DNA from: Rhodamnia argentea
Lineage: Eukaryota; Streptophyta; Magnoliopsida; Myrtales; Myrtaceae
Reading direction: 5' to 3'
Length of the DNA: 64,000 nt
Assembly (NCBI RefSeq): GCF_020921035.1
Contig: NC_063156.1
Location: forward strand, 4,340,001-4,404,000
Both the position numbers and the translations under genes were made by a program. Within the stretch, counting starts at the first letter, position 1; the number at the start of each line of letters is the position of its first letter. Below, one piece after another: positions 11,591-23,833 of the stretch. The notes below the pieces were generated by a model. It was not told the origin of the DNA. It was given only the letters and a program-made list of their open reading frames with translations, and made no database searches.

Positions 11591-14122
11591 CTAAATCTGT
11601 TGGAAGACCTTTTCAGCTGCTGCCACCGTCTTCTTGATGTCTTCAGGAGAATGTGCCAAACTGGTGAATCCAGCTTCAAACTGGGAAGGGGCAAAGTACA
11701 CGCCTTCCCTTAGCATTCCTTGGTAGAACCTTGCGAATTTTTCAGTGTCACTCTTCTTCGCATCCGAAAAATTGTAAACAGGCCCTTCTGTGAAGAAAAA
11801 GCCAAACATCCCTCTTATGTATCCGCCACAAATGGCATGCCCAGCCTTCTTTCCAGCGTCCACAATGCCTCGGACAAGTTCGTCAGTCACCTTATCCAAG
11901 TACTCGTAGCTTCCAGGCTCCTTCAGCCGCTTAAGAGTGTGGATTCCGGCCGTCATTGCTAAGGGATTCCCACTCAAGGTACCTGCCTGGTACATCGGTC
12001 CAGCCGGCGCAACCATCTCCACGATGTCCCTCCTCCCACCATATGCACCGACAGGAAGACCGCCACCGATGATCTTACCTAGAGTCGTCAGATCGGGAAT
12101 TACTCCAAAGTACTCCTGCGCACCACCGTAAGACAAGCGGAATCCCGTCATGACTTCATCGAAGATGAGGAGAGCATCATTATCTTTCGTAATCTTGCGC
12201 ATGGCTTCGAGGAAACCGGGTTTAGGAGCAATGTAGCCTGAATTTCCCACAACAGGTTCCAGAATAATACCAGCAATCTCCCCCTTGTGGGTCTCGAAAA
12301 GCTCTTCCACGGCAGAGATGTTGTTGAATGGAGCAGTCAGAGTGTCTATGGTGGCTGCTCTTGGAACGCCGGGAGAATCCGGGAGCCCTAGAGTAGCAAC
12401 ACCACTGCCGGCCTTCACAAGAAAGGGATCAGCATGACCGTGATAGCAACCCTCAAATTTGATTATTTTCTCCCGCCGAGTGAAGGCGCGGGCGAGTCGG
12501 AGCACGCCCATGCATGCTTCTGTGCCGGAATTGACAAACCGAACCATTTCTATGCATGGAACTGCAGAAACAACCATCTCAGCCAGAACATTCTCCAGAA
12601 GACAGGGAGCACCAAAACTGGTTCCCTTTTTCATTGTCTCGGCAAGGGCTGCCAGGACCTGCAGGCAGATAATTGGGCCACATAAAAAAGAATTGCAGCA
12701 CTGTGAATGTGATATGCAGTATATAGATGGACAACAAACAAATCTTCATGCTTAAGTACTTTCACATTCTGGCAAATCAGAAGTTCCTAGAAACTTTTTC
12801 TTACTTCCGGCTCAATCTAGATCATCTTTTCTAGGTACTTGCGCACGCTTCACTCAGAGCAAAAATCGACTTAGACCACAAAGAGGTGTAGGCACTGGTT
12901 CCATCAATTGCAACAGCTAGCAAGATACGATGTTTAAGTGGAAGGCAACTAAAGACAGATTCCAAACTCCGAGAATTGCTATTCATTAACGACAATACGC
13001 GAGATGTTTTTCTGAGGTTAGTGAAATATGGATGCCAGCAATGCGAGGCAGTGAGAAAGAACAGGACCTCATCATCAGCATACCCAGTAATGGCAGGACC
13101 AACCAAATGAATCACCATGCTTAAGTACTCTCGCATTTTCGGCAATTCGGAAGTTCCTTGAAACATTTTCTTACTTCTGGCCAAATGTAAACCATCTTTT
13201 CTAGGTACTTATTCCCACTTCACTCAGAATGAACGTCAACTTAGAGCACAAAGAGGTGGACGCTGGTTGCACCAAATGCAACAGGAAGCAAGACACGATG
13301 GTTTAAGTTGAATTCAACCAAAGACAGATAAAAAAAAAATCTCAGACTAATTTATTGAAAGATAAGATGTGAGATGAAGTTTGAGTTTAATATCATCTGG
13401 ATGCTAGCAATGCGAGGTGGTGAAAAAGAACAGAACCTCATCGTCAGCATGACCAATAATGGCAGGACCCCAAGACCCGACATAGTCAATGTACTCGTTG
13501 CCATCAATGTCCCACATGCAAGATCCCTTGACAGAATCCATCACAATAGGCTGGCCACCCACGGATTTGAATGCGCGGACGGGGGAGTTCACACCTCCGG
13601 GCATCAATTCCTGTCAACAATGGGGATATCATAAGCATCATTCATCATCACCACCACCGAAATGAAATACAAAGAAAGCTTGTAACGGTACACGTAAAGC
13701 ACCAAAGAACAACATCCGCATCTCAAATGGAGTAGGACTAGCACTGGATAAAGTGATCAAATGACTCCAAATGTCACTCGCATCAACTTAAAGCACAGTG
13801 GGCAACGCTTGCAGGACAAATTTGTCAACCTCAATGTAATCAAATGCGCACTAGCAGCCGTGAATTGGGAGGCATTTTTAACGAAAAGGGTCAACTAAAG
13901 AGATCGAATTTCTCAAAATTGTAGGCTTTTTGTAAGGTCTTTAATTACCTTGGCGGCGTTGAAAGCTTCTTCGGATTTCTGGAGAGTGAACGCCTTCTTC
14001 TTCTCATCGAGGGACACGGACATTCTCACGGGAACGCGAGAGCAGGGCCTGGGAAGCTTGGAGGACGACGGCCTGGCCGCGACGGTGAGCCCCACCACCC
14101 CGACTCCGCTTGCGGCAGCCAT
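11591..14122 (-). CDS. GSA: Glutamate-1-semialdehyde 2,1-aminomutase, plastid
   Basis: PLP enzyme converting glutamate-1-semialdehyde to 5-aminolevulinate, the entry to chlorophyll and heme synthesis, in the plastid stroma. Exons in transcript order: 14122-13949, 13610-13437 and 12658-11591, joining to 471 residues, matching plant GSA (about 470-474). Residues 1-35 form a transit peptide rich in Ala, Ser and Arg without acids. The PLP lysine is K311 in [22 protein letters not shown] and the substrate-gate region GNSGYI are also present. Intron 2 (12659-13436) holds a diverged tandem copy of the end of exon 2 plus adjoining intron. A GATAAGA motif (I-box-like, a light-response candidate) lies at about 14177, within 60 bp of the ATG; its function is not shown. 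It is followed downstream by the convergent TRZ2. Confidence 0.97.
12735..13475. repeat. Tandem duplication covering end of GSA exon 2 and intron 2
   Basis: Two diverged copies with a period of about 369 bp: about 12735-13105 and 13106-13475. Shared blocks include the CTTAAGTACT start, the GAAGTTCCT and TTTTCTAGGTACTT stretches, and the exon tail encoding GPAI.G.ADDE with its GT donor. The native exon 2 end is at 13437; the duplicated tail ends at about 13068. Confidence 0.85.
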
Positions 14123-15450
14123 CGTTGGACTTTATCAGCTTCTCTCTCCGCCGGTCAAAATAACAGAAGACACAGGATAAGAAAATCTCTCCTCTGCGCT
14201 CCGTCTCACTCTTGTTTCACTTCCAAGCTTCGCAAAGAGTTTCTGATCTGTTTAGTTTAGCAGGGGGTATGCCATTGGCATAATCACCGTTGGATCAAGC
14301 TAGGTTTCATCTGGACCGTCCATTCGAGTGTTTGGTATTCCTTCCAAAAAGATCTCAGTGGTTGGTTCTTAACAATTGATCCCGGCCGTTCAAATCTTTG
14401 ACTCTGCGCGTCAGAGAGTCGAGCAAAGGGCGGCTCAGCGGCTGGCCCTCGCCGCCGCAACGGTGAGAAAAAGAAAGCCATAAAAACCACAGCGGTAAAA
14501 GGCCACATTCGTGGTGAACTGAACCAGTTTGAGCAAACTAGCAAGTAAATAGAGAAAATGAAGTCGGCATGGAAAAAAAAAAAACAATTGGAAAACAATA
14601 ATAATAAAAGGTGGTGAAACAAAGCATCATTGTTTTGATTAATACGGATAGTATTGCATTTTTTTTTACCTGTACATTTTCGATAAATAACAACTTTCAT
14701 CATTTACATTATTATTTTTTTGTAATTTTAATTAATCAGTTCTCTCAAGGTTATTTCCTGTGAACTTAATAACTAATAAGTGAAAATGTCATTAGTCTCA
14801 AATGTGTGAAATAGAATGAGCCCGACTATAAAAAAGGATCACATGATTAGCATGTATAAAGGCAGCTGGACCTTTCATGTCTCAACATACCAACGAAGCT
14901 AACGGCTCTTTTTATTGGTATCCTTTCATGGAAGATGCACCATTTTGAGCAATTTGGAAATCTTCCTTGGCCTGGCTCCGAATCCGATGCAACAAAAGAT
15001 CAGACCGAATGACCAAAAGGAGGATGAAGAGGATTAGCAACTTAAGAGGGAAGGGAACTTCATGCAACATCAGATGCTCCAGTGCCACGAAAGAGAAAAA
15101 AAAACAAATACGTCTAAATCGCTCAATTTTAAGGAGGAATTAGTATTCACCAAGGTAAGGTTAAGCCTCATCTTCCCTTTTCATCAGGTCATTATCGACC
15201 AATGTGCTCATCTTGTACCAAGAACAAGAAACAATCAGGATCTCGTATTACTTCGTTGTCCCCTACCGGACTAAAAATGAAACATTTCCTCTTGTTCTCG
15301 TTCCCCTGGCTCTCTGGTCCAGAGAAAAAGGAAAATCCCTTGACCTCCATTTGCACCATTCATGCTTGCTTCGATTACATCTGCAATTTCCGTCGAATGG
15401 CCTCTCCACATTTCAGAAGCAGAGTACGAGTGCAACCACTTGATCTAAAG
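14123..15450. other. Intergenic between mtKAS 3' end and GSA promoter
   Basis: Both flanking genes read leftward, so this holds the GSA 5' leader and promoter (right of 14122) and the 3' UTR of the fatty acid synthase gene (left of 15451). No other gene was recognised; the open frames here are low-complexity. Confidence 0.5.
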
Positions 15451-18400
15451 CTATGGGGCAGAGGTGAACAGTAGTGACGTATTAGTTCCTCCGAAGCCAA
15501 AAGAATTGGACATTGCTGCTCTCACCGGCATCTCCTTTGAAACAGTCAAAGGCATGAAACCATCACTGAACACTGGATCCGGTCTGGTAATATTAAGAGT
15601 CAAAGGTGCAATTCCCTGCAAGAACACAGTTGACCACCCACTTAGACTCACAATGACAAAGTTCATAGAGATGACGGCGACCCGACTTAGTCATAACTTG
15701 AGAAGCCACCGAAGGGTAACTCTACCAAGTTGCTTAGACCTAAGGACAATGCATCTGTATTTACAAAAGAGGTAACATTATGCTCAAACAACTCGAAATG
15801 TCAAAACCATGAACACCATGAATTGCTTCATTCATTTGACCATAATACTTTATGTTTCTTCCATCAAAACTATGGCGTGCACAGAAATTCTAGTGAAACT
15901 CGCGTAAGCATAAAAGATACTAAAGCCAACAGGTGTTCATGTCCGTAAAAACATCACTCTTTATCAGTCATTTAAGGGAAGTTATGCCCTCCAATCATTT
16001 AAGAAGCAAGAAAGAAAGAAAGAAAGAAAGATTACTCCTTTTTATTGGTAAAATGGAAAAAGATTCCTCACTTTGTGTATGGCCAAAACAGTGAAAATTG
16101 CTTCCACTGCTCCAGCCGCTCCAAGCAGGTGACCAATAGCACCCTGTAGTTAACAGAAAGTAAAGATCAAGAAAAAATCCTACTGAGGTCGGTAAGTAAC
16201 GAGAACAGCAATTGGATCAATGGCAACCACATTGAAAATGCCCACTCAGAACATCATTAAGTAAAGAGTAATCTGAAGTTGGCAAATGGCACATAAAAAC
16301 TCACGCAATTTTAGGCATTTCCAATTAGATTAAACTCGAATGAGGGCAAAAGGTATTAAACTAGAAACCATTGAAAAGTACACAAACTATATAGCCTTAC
16401 GTAAGTATAAATTAGCATTCTGAAGGCAAGAACTGAAACAAAAAGTTGATTACTTGGTCAATGCACAGAAAATTGCCAACCACATTACCTTAGACCGTAG
16501 TTTGTTGTTTGTGGCAGTGCAGCAGGGCTTATTAGTCACTACTATGCCCCAAGAAAAGCCCTTTCCCATTTGATGAAAAGAACCTATTTAAGCAAACGAA
16601 TTACCTTAGTGGAGGACAGGGCCAATGCACCCGATGATGCATGGTCAGAAAATATTGTTTTGATTGCTTTTGCTTCCACTGCATCACCTGCACAAAAGTT
16701 TTGCTTGTTTCATCAGCCATGCTGTAGAACTTCTCATGCATTAACTTATCAACATAAGTAGCAATTATATCAATCAGCAAGAAGCCGTCAAGTTTACCCA
16801 AAGGCGTGGACGTTGCATGCGCATTTACATAATCCACCTGGTTAGCATGAACATTTGACTGCAAAGATGACATCTCAGTCTCATTATTAAGAAGGAAAGA
16901 GAAGCAAACAAAAGAAATTAGAGATGCTATCGAGAAATATTTATGAGCATAGAGTGGTTTTAAAGGTCCACTATAAAGTAGATCAAATAAGAAAACTTGC
17001 TCTAAAGCTGAACTTAATGGTAGTTAGATGATTATTACATTGCACAACCCCTTTCAATGTTCACCAGCGTATGAAACTTCTGAAATGACCAGATTTATCA
17101 TGGATCATATCCATACCTGCTTTAGTGCACGTGTCATTGCCAAAATAGCACCTTTTCCATCACCATGTGGCTGGGTAATGTGATAAGCATCCCCTGAAAC
17201 GTCACTCGAGTAAGAAACAAGAAAAAAAGGCACGCTTACAAAACTGTTAATTCGTTTCTTGACAGTTCTAACAGATGACCTGACATCCCATAACCACGGA
17301 ACTCAGCATATATCTTTGCTCCTCTTTTCTTTGCATGTTCAAGTTCCTATAAGGGGAAACACAAGATGGTAATTCAGTTGAAAGTCAAAGAAAGGAAAAA
17401 AAAAAAAAAACAAAGTAGTTTCCAAAGAAAGACATCTTCAACTCACCTCTAACACTATGACGCCTGAACCTTCACCAATTCTGATTTTCGAGTGCATGTT
17501 AGATAAGGAGTACTACTAATCACCTAAAAGCATCAATTACCAATAATACATAAACAGAGTTTACTTACACAAAACCATCTCGACCACAGTCAAATGGCCG
17601 CGATGATTCCTCTGGGCAGGAATTGTACTTCGTGGTTAGAGCCCTTGACCTGCAAATCCCTGGCATTAGTTTTCCACGTGTCATAGGCTTAACTGGACCA
17701 AAAAGAAGGAAGACAAAAGAAAGGATAAAATAGGGTTTCATAAAGATTAGAAATTTCAATTCCAGAGCTGCCACCTGGAAATAAAATATGCCATTCTGCA
17801 AGCGCTTACCTGCAAAATCCTGCAATAGATAAAGCATCTATGCTGGACTCTGTACCCCCAGCAACCATGACATTTGCATCTCCAAATTGAATCATCCTTG
17901 CAGCATCACCTATTGAATGTGCCCCGGTTGCACAAGCTGTTACTGCAGCATGATTGGGCCCCTATATGAATGCAAACATTTGACCAAGCAAGGGTATTAA
18001 TTTACAAATTGACTGGATTGCTTATTTTTGAAAGATACGTGATCAGTTGAAAAGTGAATAAAGAATGAAAGCCACCACATGAGAGATGTTTTCTAAGAGA
18101 CATGGAGGAAGGCTAGGATTGCTAAACAAATCACAAGATCAGTCGAGAATAGAAGCATAAAGATTGGAGGGAAAAGGAAGAGAAGCATAAATCTCAAGTG
18201 TCATAGCTTTATTAGGAGAATGAGTGATGCAGTGAGACATCAGCAGAAAGTTCTGCTGTTGTGTATTTGGATAGTTTTCTCATACGAAATCATCTGGCCA
18301 CAGTAGTATATTCACCTGGAAACCATATTTCATGCTCACATGACCCGACGCCATGTTGATTAGAATCCTTGGAATAAAGAAAGGACTAAGTCGACGAAGG

Positions 18401-20114
18401 CGCTGCAACAAAGAGCAAGAGATCGTTCAAGCTTCCATCATCATAGAAGAAGGCAATTTATCAGGTTCGAGACCACAGAGGAGTTAATGCTATGTAAATG
18501 ACTGACAGAATGGTAACATACAAACCTTCTCACAGATCATTTGTGCTGCATCCAGTATGTCACTGATGCTTCCAGTTCCCCCTCCAATAGAAACCCCCTG
18601 GCGTTCTTCAAGTTAAAAGAAGGTACATCACCAAAGAATTTATAAAGCATAGTATTCTTCCAAAGTGACTGCAAGAAATATATAGATTACCGTCATTTCT
18701 TTCTGTTCCTGTTCAGTGGTTACCCATTTTGCATCTCTTAAAGCCTCATCAGCAGCGCAAAGTGCATAGCCTATAAATCTTGTAATTGAACGATGCTCCT
18801 AAACAGAAATTTGACGATGGATAAAATTCAATATGCAGCATTTTATGAATGAATTTTACAGAATTAACAGCCTATGGAGTGAGCAGATGATGGGACTCAT
18901 TTGGTATATCACAGGAGTTCCTCATCCTGATGGAAATTGGAGTGATCAAGCTTAATGCAATCAAGTGCCCGCAACTCTATCGGATTACTAACATGTAAAT
19001 TCCAGCATCTCACTGTCATGATTAAATTCATTTACTACCACAGTAGTTAAATCAAACACATAGTCGGGCCAGACCTGCCTATGCCAACCACGTTAAAAAA
19101 AGTAACAGAATATGCCATGGCATTGGAGATCAGTACAAATGTCCCATGCATTCATTACTGCCCATAGAAAAATCATAAGATAGTTTCGAGCTCAAGAATT
19201 CTAATCAGAGACGTAAGTACCTTTCAAAATGTCTAGCTCACATGCATAACATTTGCTCGAAATTGGCACATCAAATAAGTATGCAGCACAGCCGCTTTTC
19301 AGTCTCAATAAGCAAACTAAAATGAAAAACTGGCTCTCTTCCAATTCCTCCTATCACTCATCTTGCATCACCCATGTTGTACAGCGAGGCAAAAGTCAGT
19401 TAGTAGAAGTTTAAATTTATGCAATCTGCCACCAATCTACACTCTTCTTGGGTGGGAATCCCCATTGCCAAATAGTGTGCGCATAAATGAACATCATTAC
19501 AGAAGGAAAATACATGTAAAGCAAAGTATCAATAGTATGGGGAACAGATTTTACTTTGGAACTAAGCCACAGTTCCTCATTAAATTCGCCTTGATTGGTA
19601 CCGCCGGGCACCGTCGCAGCAACTTTGGAAGTCAGCTGCTGAAACGTATGCAACCGGGTCTCACTGTCAAAATTACCCATCTTGAGATCTTCGGGCGTGA
19701 TCGCTCTAATCCCACATTTCCCCTCTATTAGACGCTTCCATGTTGTTTCCACCCCACAACCGAGCGGCGTCACCATACCCAAACCTTCAATCCACCAAAA
19801 AAGGAAAAAAGTCAAAAGCTTTTATAAAATGTTCGTCTAACTCTATACAACATCAGAGAGTGTACTCTGTCTGAAGTGAAAAATAACAGATTGCGCTTGA
19901 AGTCGACCAGGAGAAGCGGTCAAGGGCGTCCGAGAGAGCAAGAAGCGAGTCGTGCGAACTCACCGGTGACGACGACCCTTCGAGGCGTAACGGCGGGTGG
20001 AGGTTCGAAGGATTCGAGCGAAGGAGAAGAAGAGGAGGAGGTAAAGGACGAGATGCGCCGAACGCGTCGGGAGACAGAAGGGGAGAGGAGCATTCGGCGA
20101 GAAGGATTTGCCAT
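15451..20114 (-). CDS. KAS: 3-oxoacyl-[ACP] synthase, mitochondrial (mtKAS)
   Basis: Condensing enzyme of mitochondrial type II fatty acid synthesis, which makes octanoyl-ACP for lipoate and longer acyl chains. Fourteen exons in transcript order: 20114-19964, 19784-19555, 18798-18691, 18597-18526, 18402-18316, 17961-17810, 17649-17569, 17480-17447, 17346-17280, 17193-17117, 16858-16798, 16687-16605, 16143-16072 and 15615-15451, giving 479 residues. The Cys-His-His triad is C226 ([11 protein letters not shown]), H367 ([10 protein letters not shown]) and H406 ([12 protein letters not shown]), with K401. The N-terminal 40 residues are Arg/Ser-rich without early acids, fitting a mitochondrial presequence; Arabidopsis At2g04540 is the likely orthologue. 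Exon 8 is only 34 bp. The exon 2 donor (AAA/GTAAAA) is the weakest junction. A plastid KAS is less likely because of the presequence and locus context. Confidence 0.95.
16010..16030. repeat. GAAA microsatellite in mtKAS terminal intron
   Basis: About five GAAA units in the last intron of the mtKAS gene, 40 bp downstream of the exon 13 donor in transcript sense. Confidence 0.7.
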
Positions 20115-22317
20115 TGCCTTCGGTCGATGAACCCTGGCGCGCCAAACCGGTAGATTTGACTCTCGCTACCTCCCCCGCTCTGCTCTCTCGCTCGCTTGCG
20201 GCTGAGCTGTCGGAAGACGAAACGGGAAGCTTCTGCGCAAGAGACTCTGTTTCAGTGTTCCACTCCACATTTTGTACCGGAAAAATGACCGAATAATACT
20301 CCTCGAAAAATAAATAACTTGAACACTATTCTCTTAAAAATATCGCTTATCTTACTTAAAATAATTTATCAGTAAAAAAAAATTTTCATAATTGATAATA
20401 ATTTATACTTGAGCATTTTTATATATGATGAAAATATTTTTATTTATTCAATTTTATAAGTGTTATAATAAATTAATTGTAAAAAATATATTTTTTAAAT
20501 TATTTATTTTTTACGAAACAAATGGAGTCTTAAGTGATAATTTTAAGTCCTTATTATTGTAGATAAATATCTTACCTTTTTCACGTGAATTTAAATCTCC
20601 TTGGTTGAACATTTTCTTTTGGGTGGCCCTATTTCAACCTCTAATTTGATTAACTAGTCTAAGTACCACTCTTCATCTCTATTGTCTTTTTTTTTTTTTT
20701 AATCGAGCTAACTCACAAAATTGATTTTATTTATTAACGTCCAGGGACAAGATATGATCTTATTCATCCTGTTATCACTTCGCATACAAGAATGTTCTTA
20801 ATTGTAATTTACGGTATTGTGGTTTAATCATGAAAGTTGTATGGAGAGACTTTCTATTTATGGTAGCTTATGAATTCATAATCAATTGTCTATTTTTTAT
20901 TCAAATAATTTGGACGAATCTATATTTCAAAAAAATTGAAAAATAAATTTAAATCTAATTATCTAGTCAATCTTTATTTGGGTGGTGCTTTTCTTCCTAT
21001 TATTTTGTAGATTCCCATTGCTTGATTCTACATGCTCTGCTCCGGGCCTCTGTTCATAAAATTTGCAAAAAATGTGCTTTTTTTTTTAAGCTTTCTACAT
21101 TTTAATCTCCATCGCAAGATGGGGTTGAAAATTTTAGCTACACATTTTTTATGTTCAAACTCGCATCAGATTATTTCAAAGGACAATTTTAAGTATATTT
21201 TAAAGTTTATGATATTAAATCTACTATTGATATTAATTACTAGGACCCGTTTTGTGCTTGTCTTTTGCTTCGCTATAATCTAGATATAAACATGTTTAAC
21301 GGTTAGTTGTACTTTTGATAGATTAAACTTTTCCATATTTCTAACAAATTGAGGAGAGTGATAAGGATATTTCGATTAGTAGATTGAAAAATTGAGGGTT
21401 TTAATTAAATTCGGGTGGAAGCAGCGCCAGCCCGCTCTTTCATGTTTGTCACTCACTTATAAAGTGCCCTTTGACGGTTGAATTCAGTAAAAAACACCAT
21501 GAACTTCGCATTTTGTCCCAAATTTGTCCTAAATTTTTTGTTATCTAAAAAAACAATATGAACTTTCACTTTAGTCTCAAATCTATATTTGTTAGTCCTC
21601 ATTACTGTTACGTTTTCTGACGTGGCAATTCCACCTCAACACAAAGTCCACATCAGAAAATGACGTGGAAAAACTCCACATAAGACATCGACATTTTCTA
21701 CGCAAAGGGAGAAGGTGATCGTTAGGGCTTTACTTGCTTCTTCTTCGATTCGCGCTGAAACATAGAACGGTCGCTCGCTCTCAACCCAATGAAGCTAGAG
21801 CCAGAGCAACGAGCTTCTTCTTCTCACAGAGGGGGAGAGAGTTTAGGGCTTGCTGCTTCTTTTTCTTCTTCAATTTCATTCAAAGAGAGAGGACACTATA
21901 TCACTTTCCTCTATATCAGATTCGCTCTTGACGACACGAAGCCAGAGCCGGCGAGCTTCTTTTCCTCCGCGTGTCAGCCCCTCTCGGTGCGTTAGCCCCT
22001 CAACTTGTTTCACTCTAAGGAATTAATCGCGGATGGGAGGAATTCCTCGGTGAATCATATGAGTAGGAGCAAATCTCTGACGCCCTTTGTGAAGGTAACT
22101 ATCTGTCCATTTTAGTTGTGATTTTCCCAGGGACTGTATCAAATAACCTCATGGAATTTGATAACCAAGCAAAATGACATCCTTGTGCGTAATTGAGACC
22201 ATGACATGGTGACCAACTTTCCGAAGCCTGATGCTTCAATAGCTCACAGCCTGGGTTTCATGACCTGAGAGAGTTCATGATCTGGAGGTTTCATGACCTG
22301 AGAGACATGATGCTTCG
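20115..22317. other. mtKAS upstream region and AT-rich intergenic DNA
   Basis: The first 150-200 bases are GC-rich and form the mtKAS leader and core promoter. Beyond about 20.3 kb the DNA is AT-rich. About 21480-21690 carries short tandem units of the AAAACACCATGAACTT type, the same style as the foldback arrays elsewhere in the window. From 21.7 to 22.0 kb is a CT-rich stretch with open frames of biased composition; I see no family in it. Confidence 0.45.
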
Positions 22318-22587
22318 TCGTCCATGGCAAGCATCATCATCCTTATCTACGCCTTGAACTCCTCAAGGTACACCGACCCGTGGGCGTCGTTGTTTAACTG
22401 CATGAACACTCTGAAGAGGGTCTCGAGCACACGCAGGCCCTGAGATCCCGCAGCATCTCTGCATAGGAGAGGCTGCCGTTGCCGTCGATGTCGAGGTGTG
22501 AGAAGCGGTTGCCTATGAAGGCGTCGTAGGCCTCCTCCTCGTCTATGAACCGACGATGGTCGCCGAATCCTGCACTTTCACGCTCAT
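22318..22587 (-). pseudogene. EF-hand calcium-binding protein relic
   Basis: Reads leftward from an ATG at 22587 (MSVKV...). It contains an EF-hand loop, DIDGNGSLSYAE, followed by a diverged second loop near NNDAHGSVYLEEFKA. It resembles the plant single-domain EF-hand family whose members read MSV..., YAEMLKEL..LRVLETHF. The frame shifts between DLRA and LRVLET, about 20 residues between the two loops are missing, and a stop follows FKA. No intron is visible. It is therefore a decayed host gene copy, processed or segmental. The identity rests on motif recall; the broken state is plain in the sequence. Confidence 0.7.
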
Positions 22588-23275
22588 TTTTGGTTTTGAA
22601 GGTGTCTGGTGAAAACGAATCACTGTAATGAGAAAAAGGTTCGTGTAAGAGAGAGATGCGAATGTTGCTATCGGTTCTTTATGTGAAGGTTATTTAGGGT
22701 TTGTTCATGTTTCTTTTTTCTTTTTTTTTGGGTTGTTTTGGGGAGGTGGAGGGGAGGTGGTGGTCGGAAGGGTTTGTTCATGTTGAAGAGGCTATTTATA
22801 AGCTCGATGGCATTTTTTGTTTTTTAGGACAGAGCTCGATGAACGGTTAAAGAAATGATATTTGGTTTAGTTGATTGTGAAAACGTGTATCAAAGCGCCA
22901 AAGGAACGTTTCAACGTTTGGGCCCGTTGTATGACGGCCTCGGGTTGTTCTTTCTTTTGAACCGGCCTTTTGGACGCATGCTCACGTTTAGCTAAACCCT
23001 AAGATTTTCCACTTGATTTTTCTCCAATTTTAATATTAATTTCTGATATGCAATTTGAATTTATGACCTTTTTGCCGAGCAATGACTAGAGGTATGCAAT
23101 CGGTTTGTGTTTACCTAGAATTCGGATTGGACCACCCAAAAAATAGGTCCGGGAATCGATTCCCATTCAAATATCACTTTTTTTTTTTTTTTGTGTTTCA
23201 TCATCTTCGTGCATGTGTGCACGAAAATGATGCATGGGATTTGCACGTGACATACATGTGTGCATGTGACATGCA

Positions 23276-23833
23276 TGTGGAAAAATATTAGATAATATAT
23301 AAAGTAAGAATTGTCGAAAATTTGTTGGGAAAGACGAGAAAAGTAAGAACAAATGTCTAAGGGTGCAAGCGCTGTCCTTAAGGATAAGTTCGCTCATCGG
23401 AGCACGAAACTCAATGCGTAAGACTTCAAGCGGCTATCCTCCCAAGATATAACAGTCCTTCTTCTATGCTCCGCACTAAATATTAGAATGAACATGAACA
23501 ACATTCTGTGTATAACCTAGCATAGAAAAGTAAGAGAATGAGAAGAAGTTTTTTTAGTAATTAGGTGTATCTTTAAGACCGTCTCTTGAAGTTTAATTTA
23601 TATTCAAACAAAATATAGCTGTTGAGAAACCGTTATGAAGCCGTTGTAAAATAATGGAGAGTTTATGAAGAAATAAATAAAACATTACAAAGCCGTTACT
23701 TTGTCGTTATAAAGCCATCAAAAACCCGTTATATATTAAAGGAGGACAGAAAACGTTATGAATTGATGACGATAAGAAACCATTCCAAAAATCATAGCTT
23801 TTAATATTTCAAAACTTATTGAAATATCCAATA
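23276..23833 (-). repeat. Long terminal repeat (3' copy in element sense)
   Basis: Matches the repeat at 26011-26568 along its whole length, with the best-kept block at about 23410-23455 (GGCTATCCTCCCAAGATATA). It adjoins the purine-rich tract at about 23834-23845 (minus strand). Confidence 0.75.

Noticed and set aside
12831-13184. 117-codon minus-strand frame in GSA intron 2
   Set aside because: Explained by the tandem copy of the exon 2 tail followed by duplicated intron sequence; not a separate gene.
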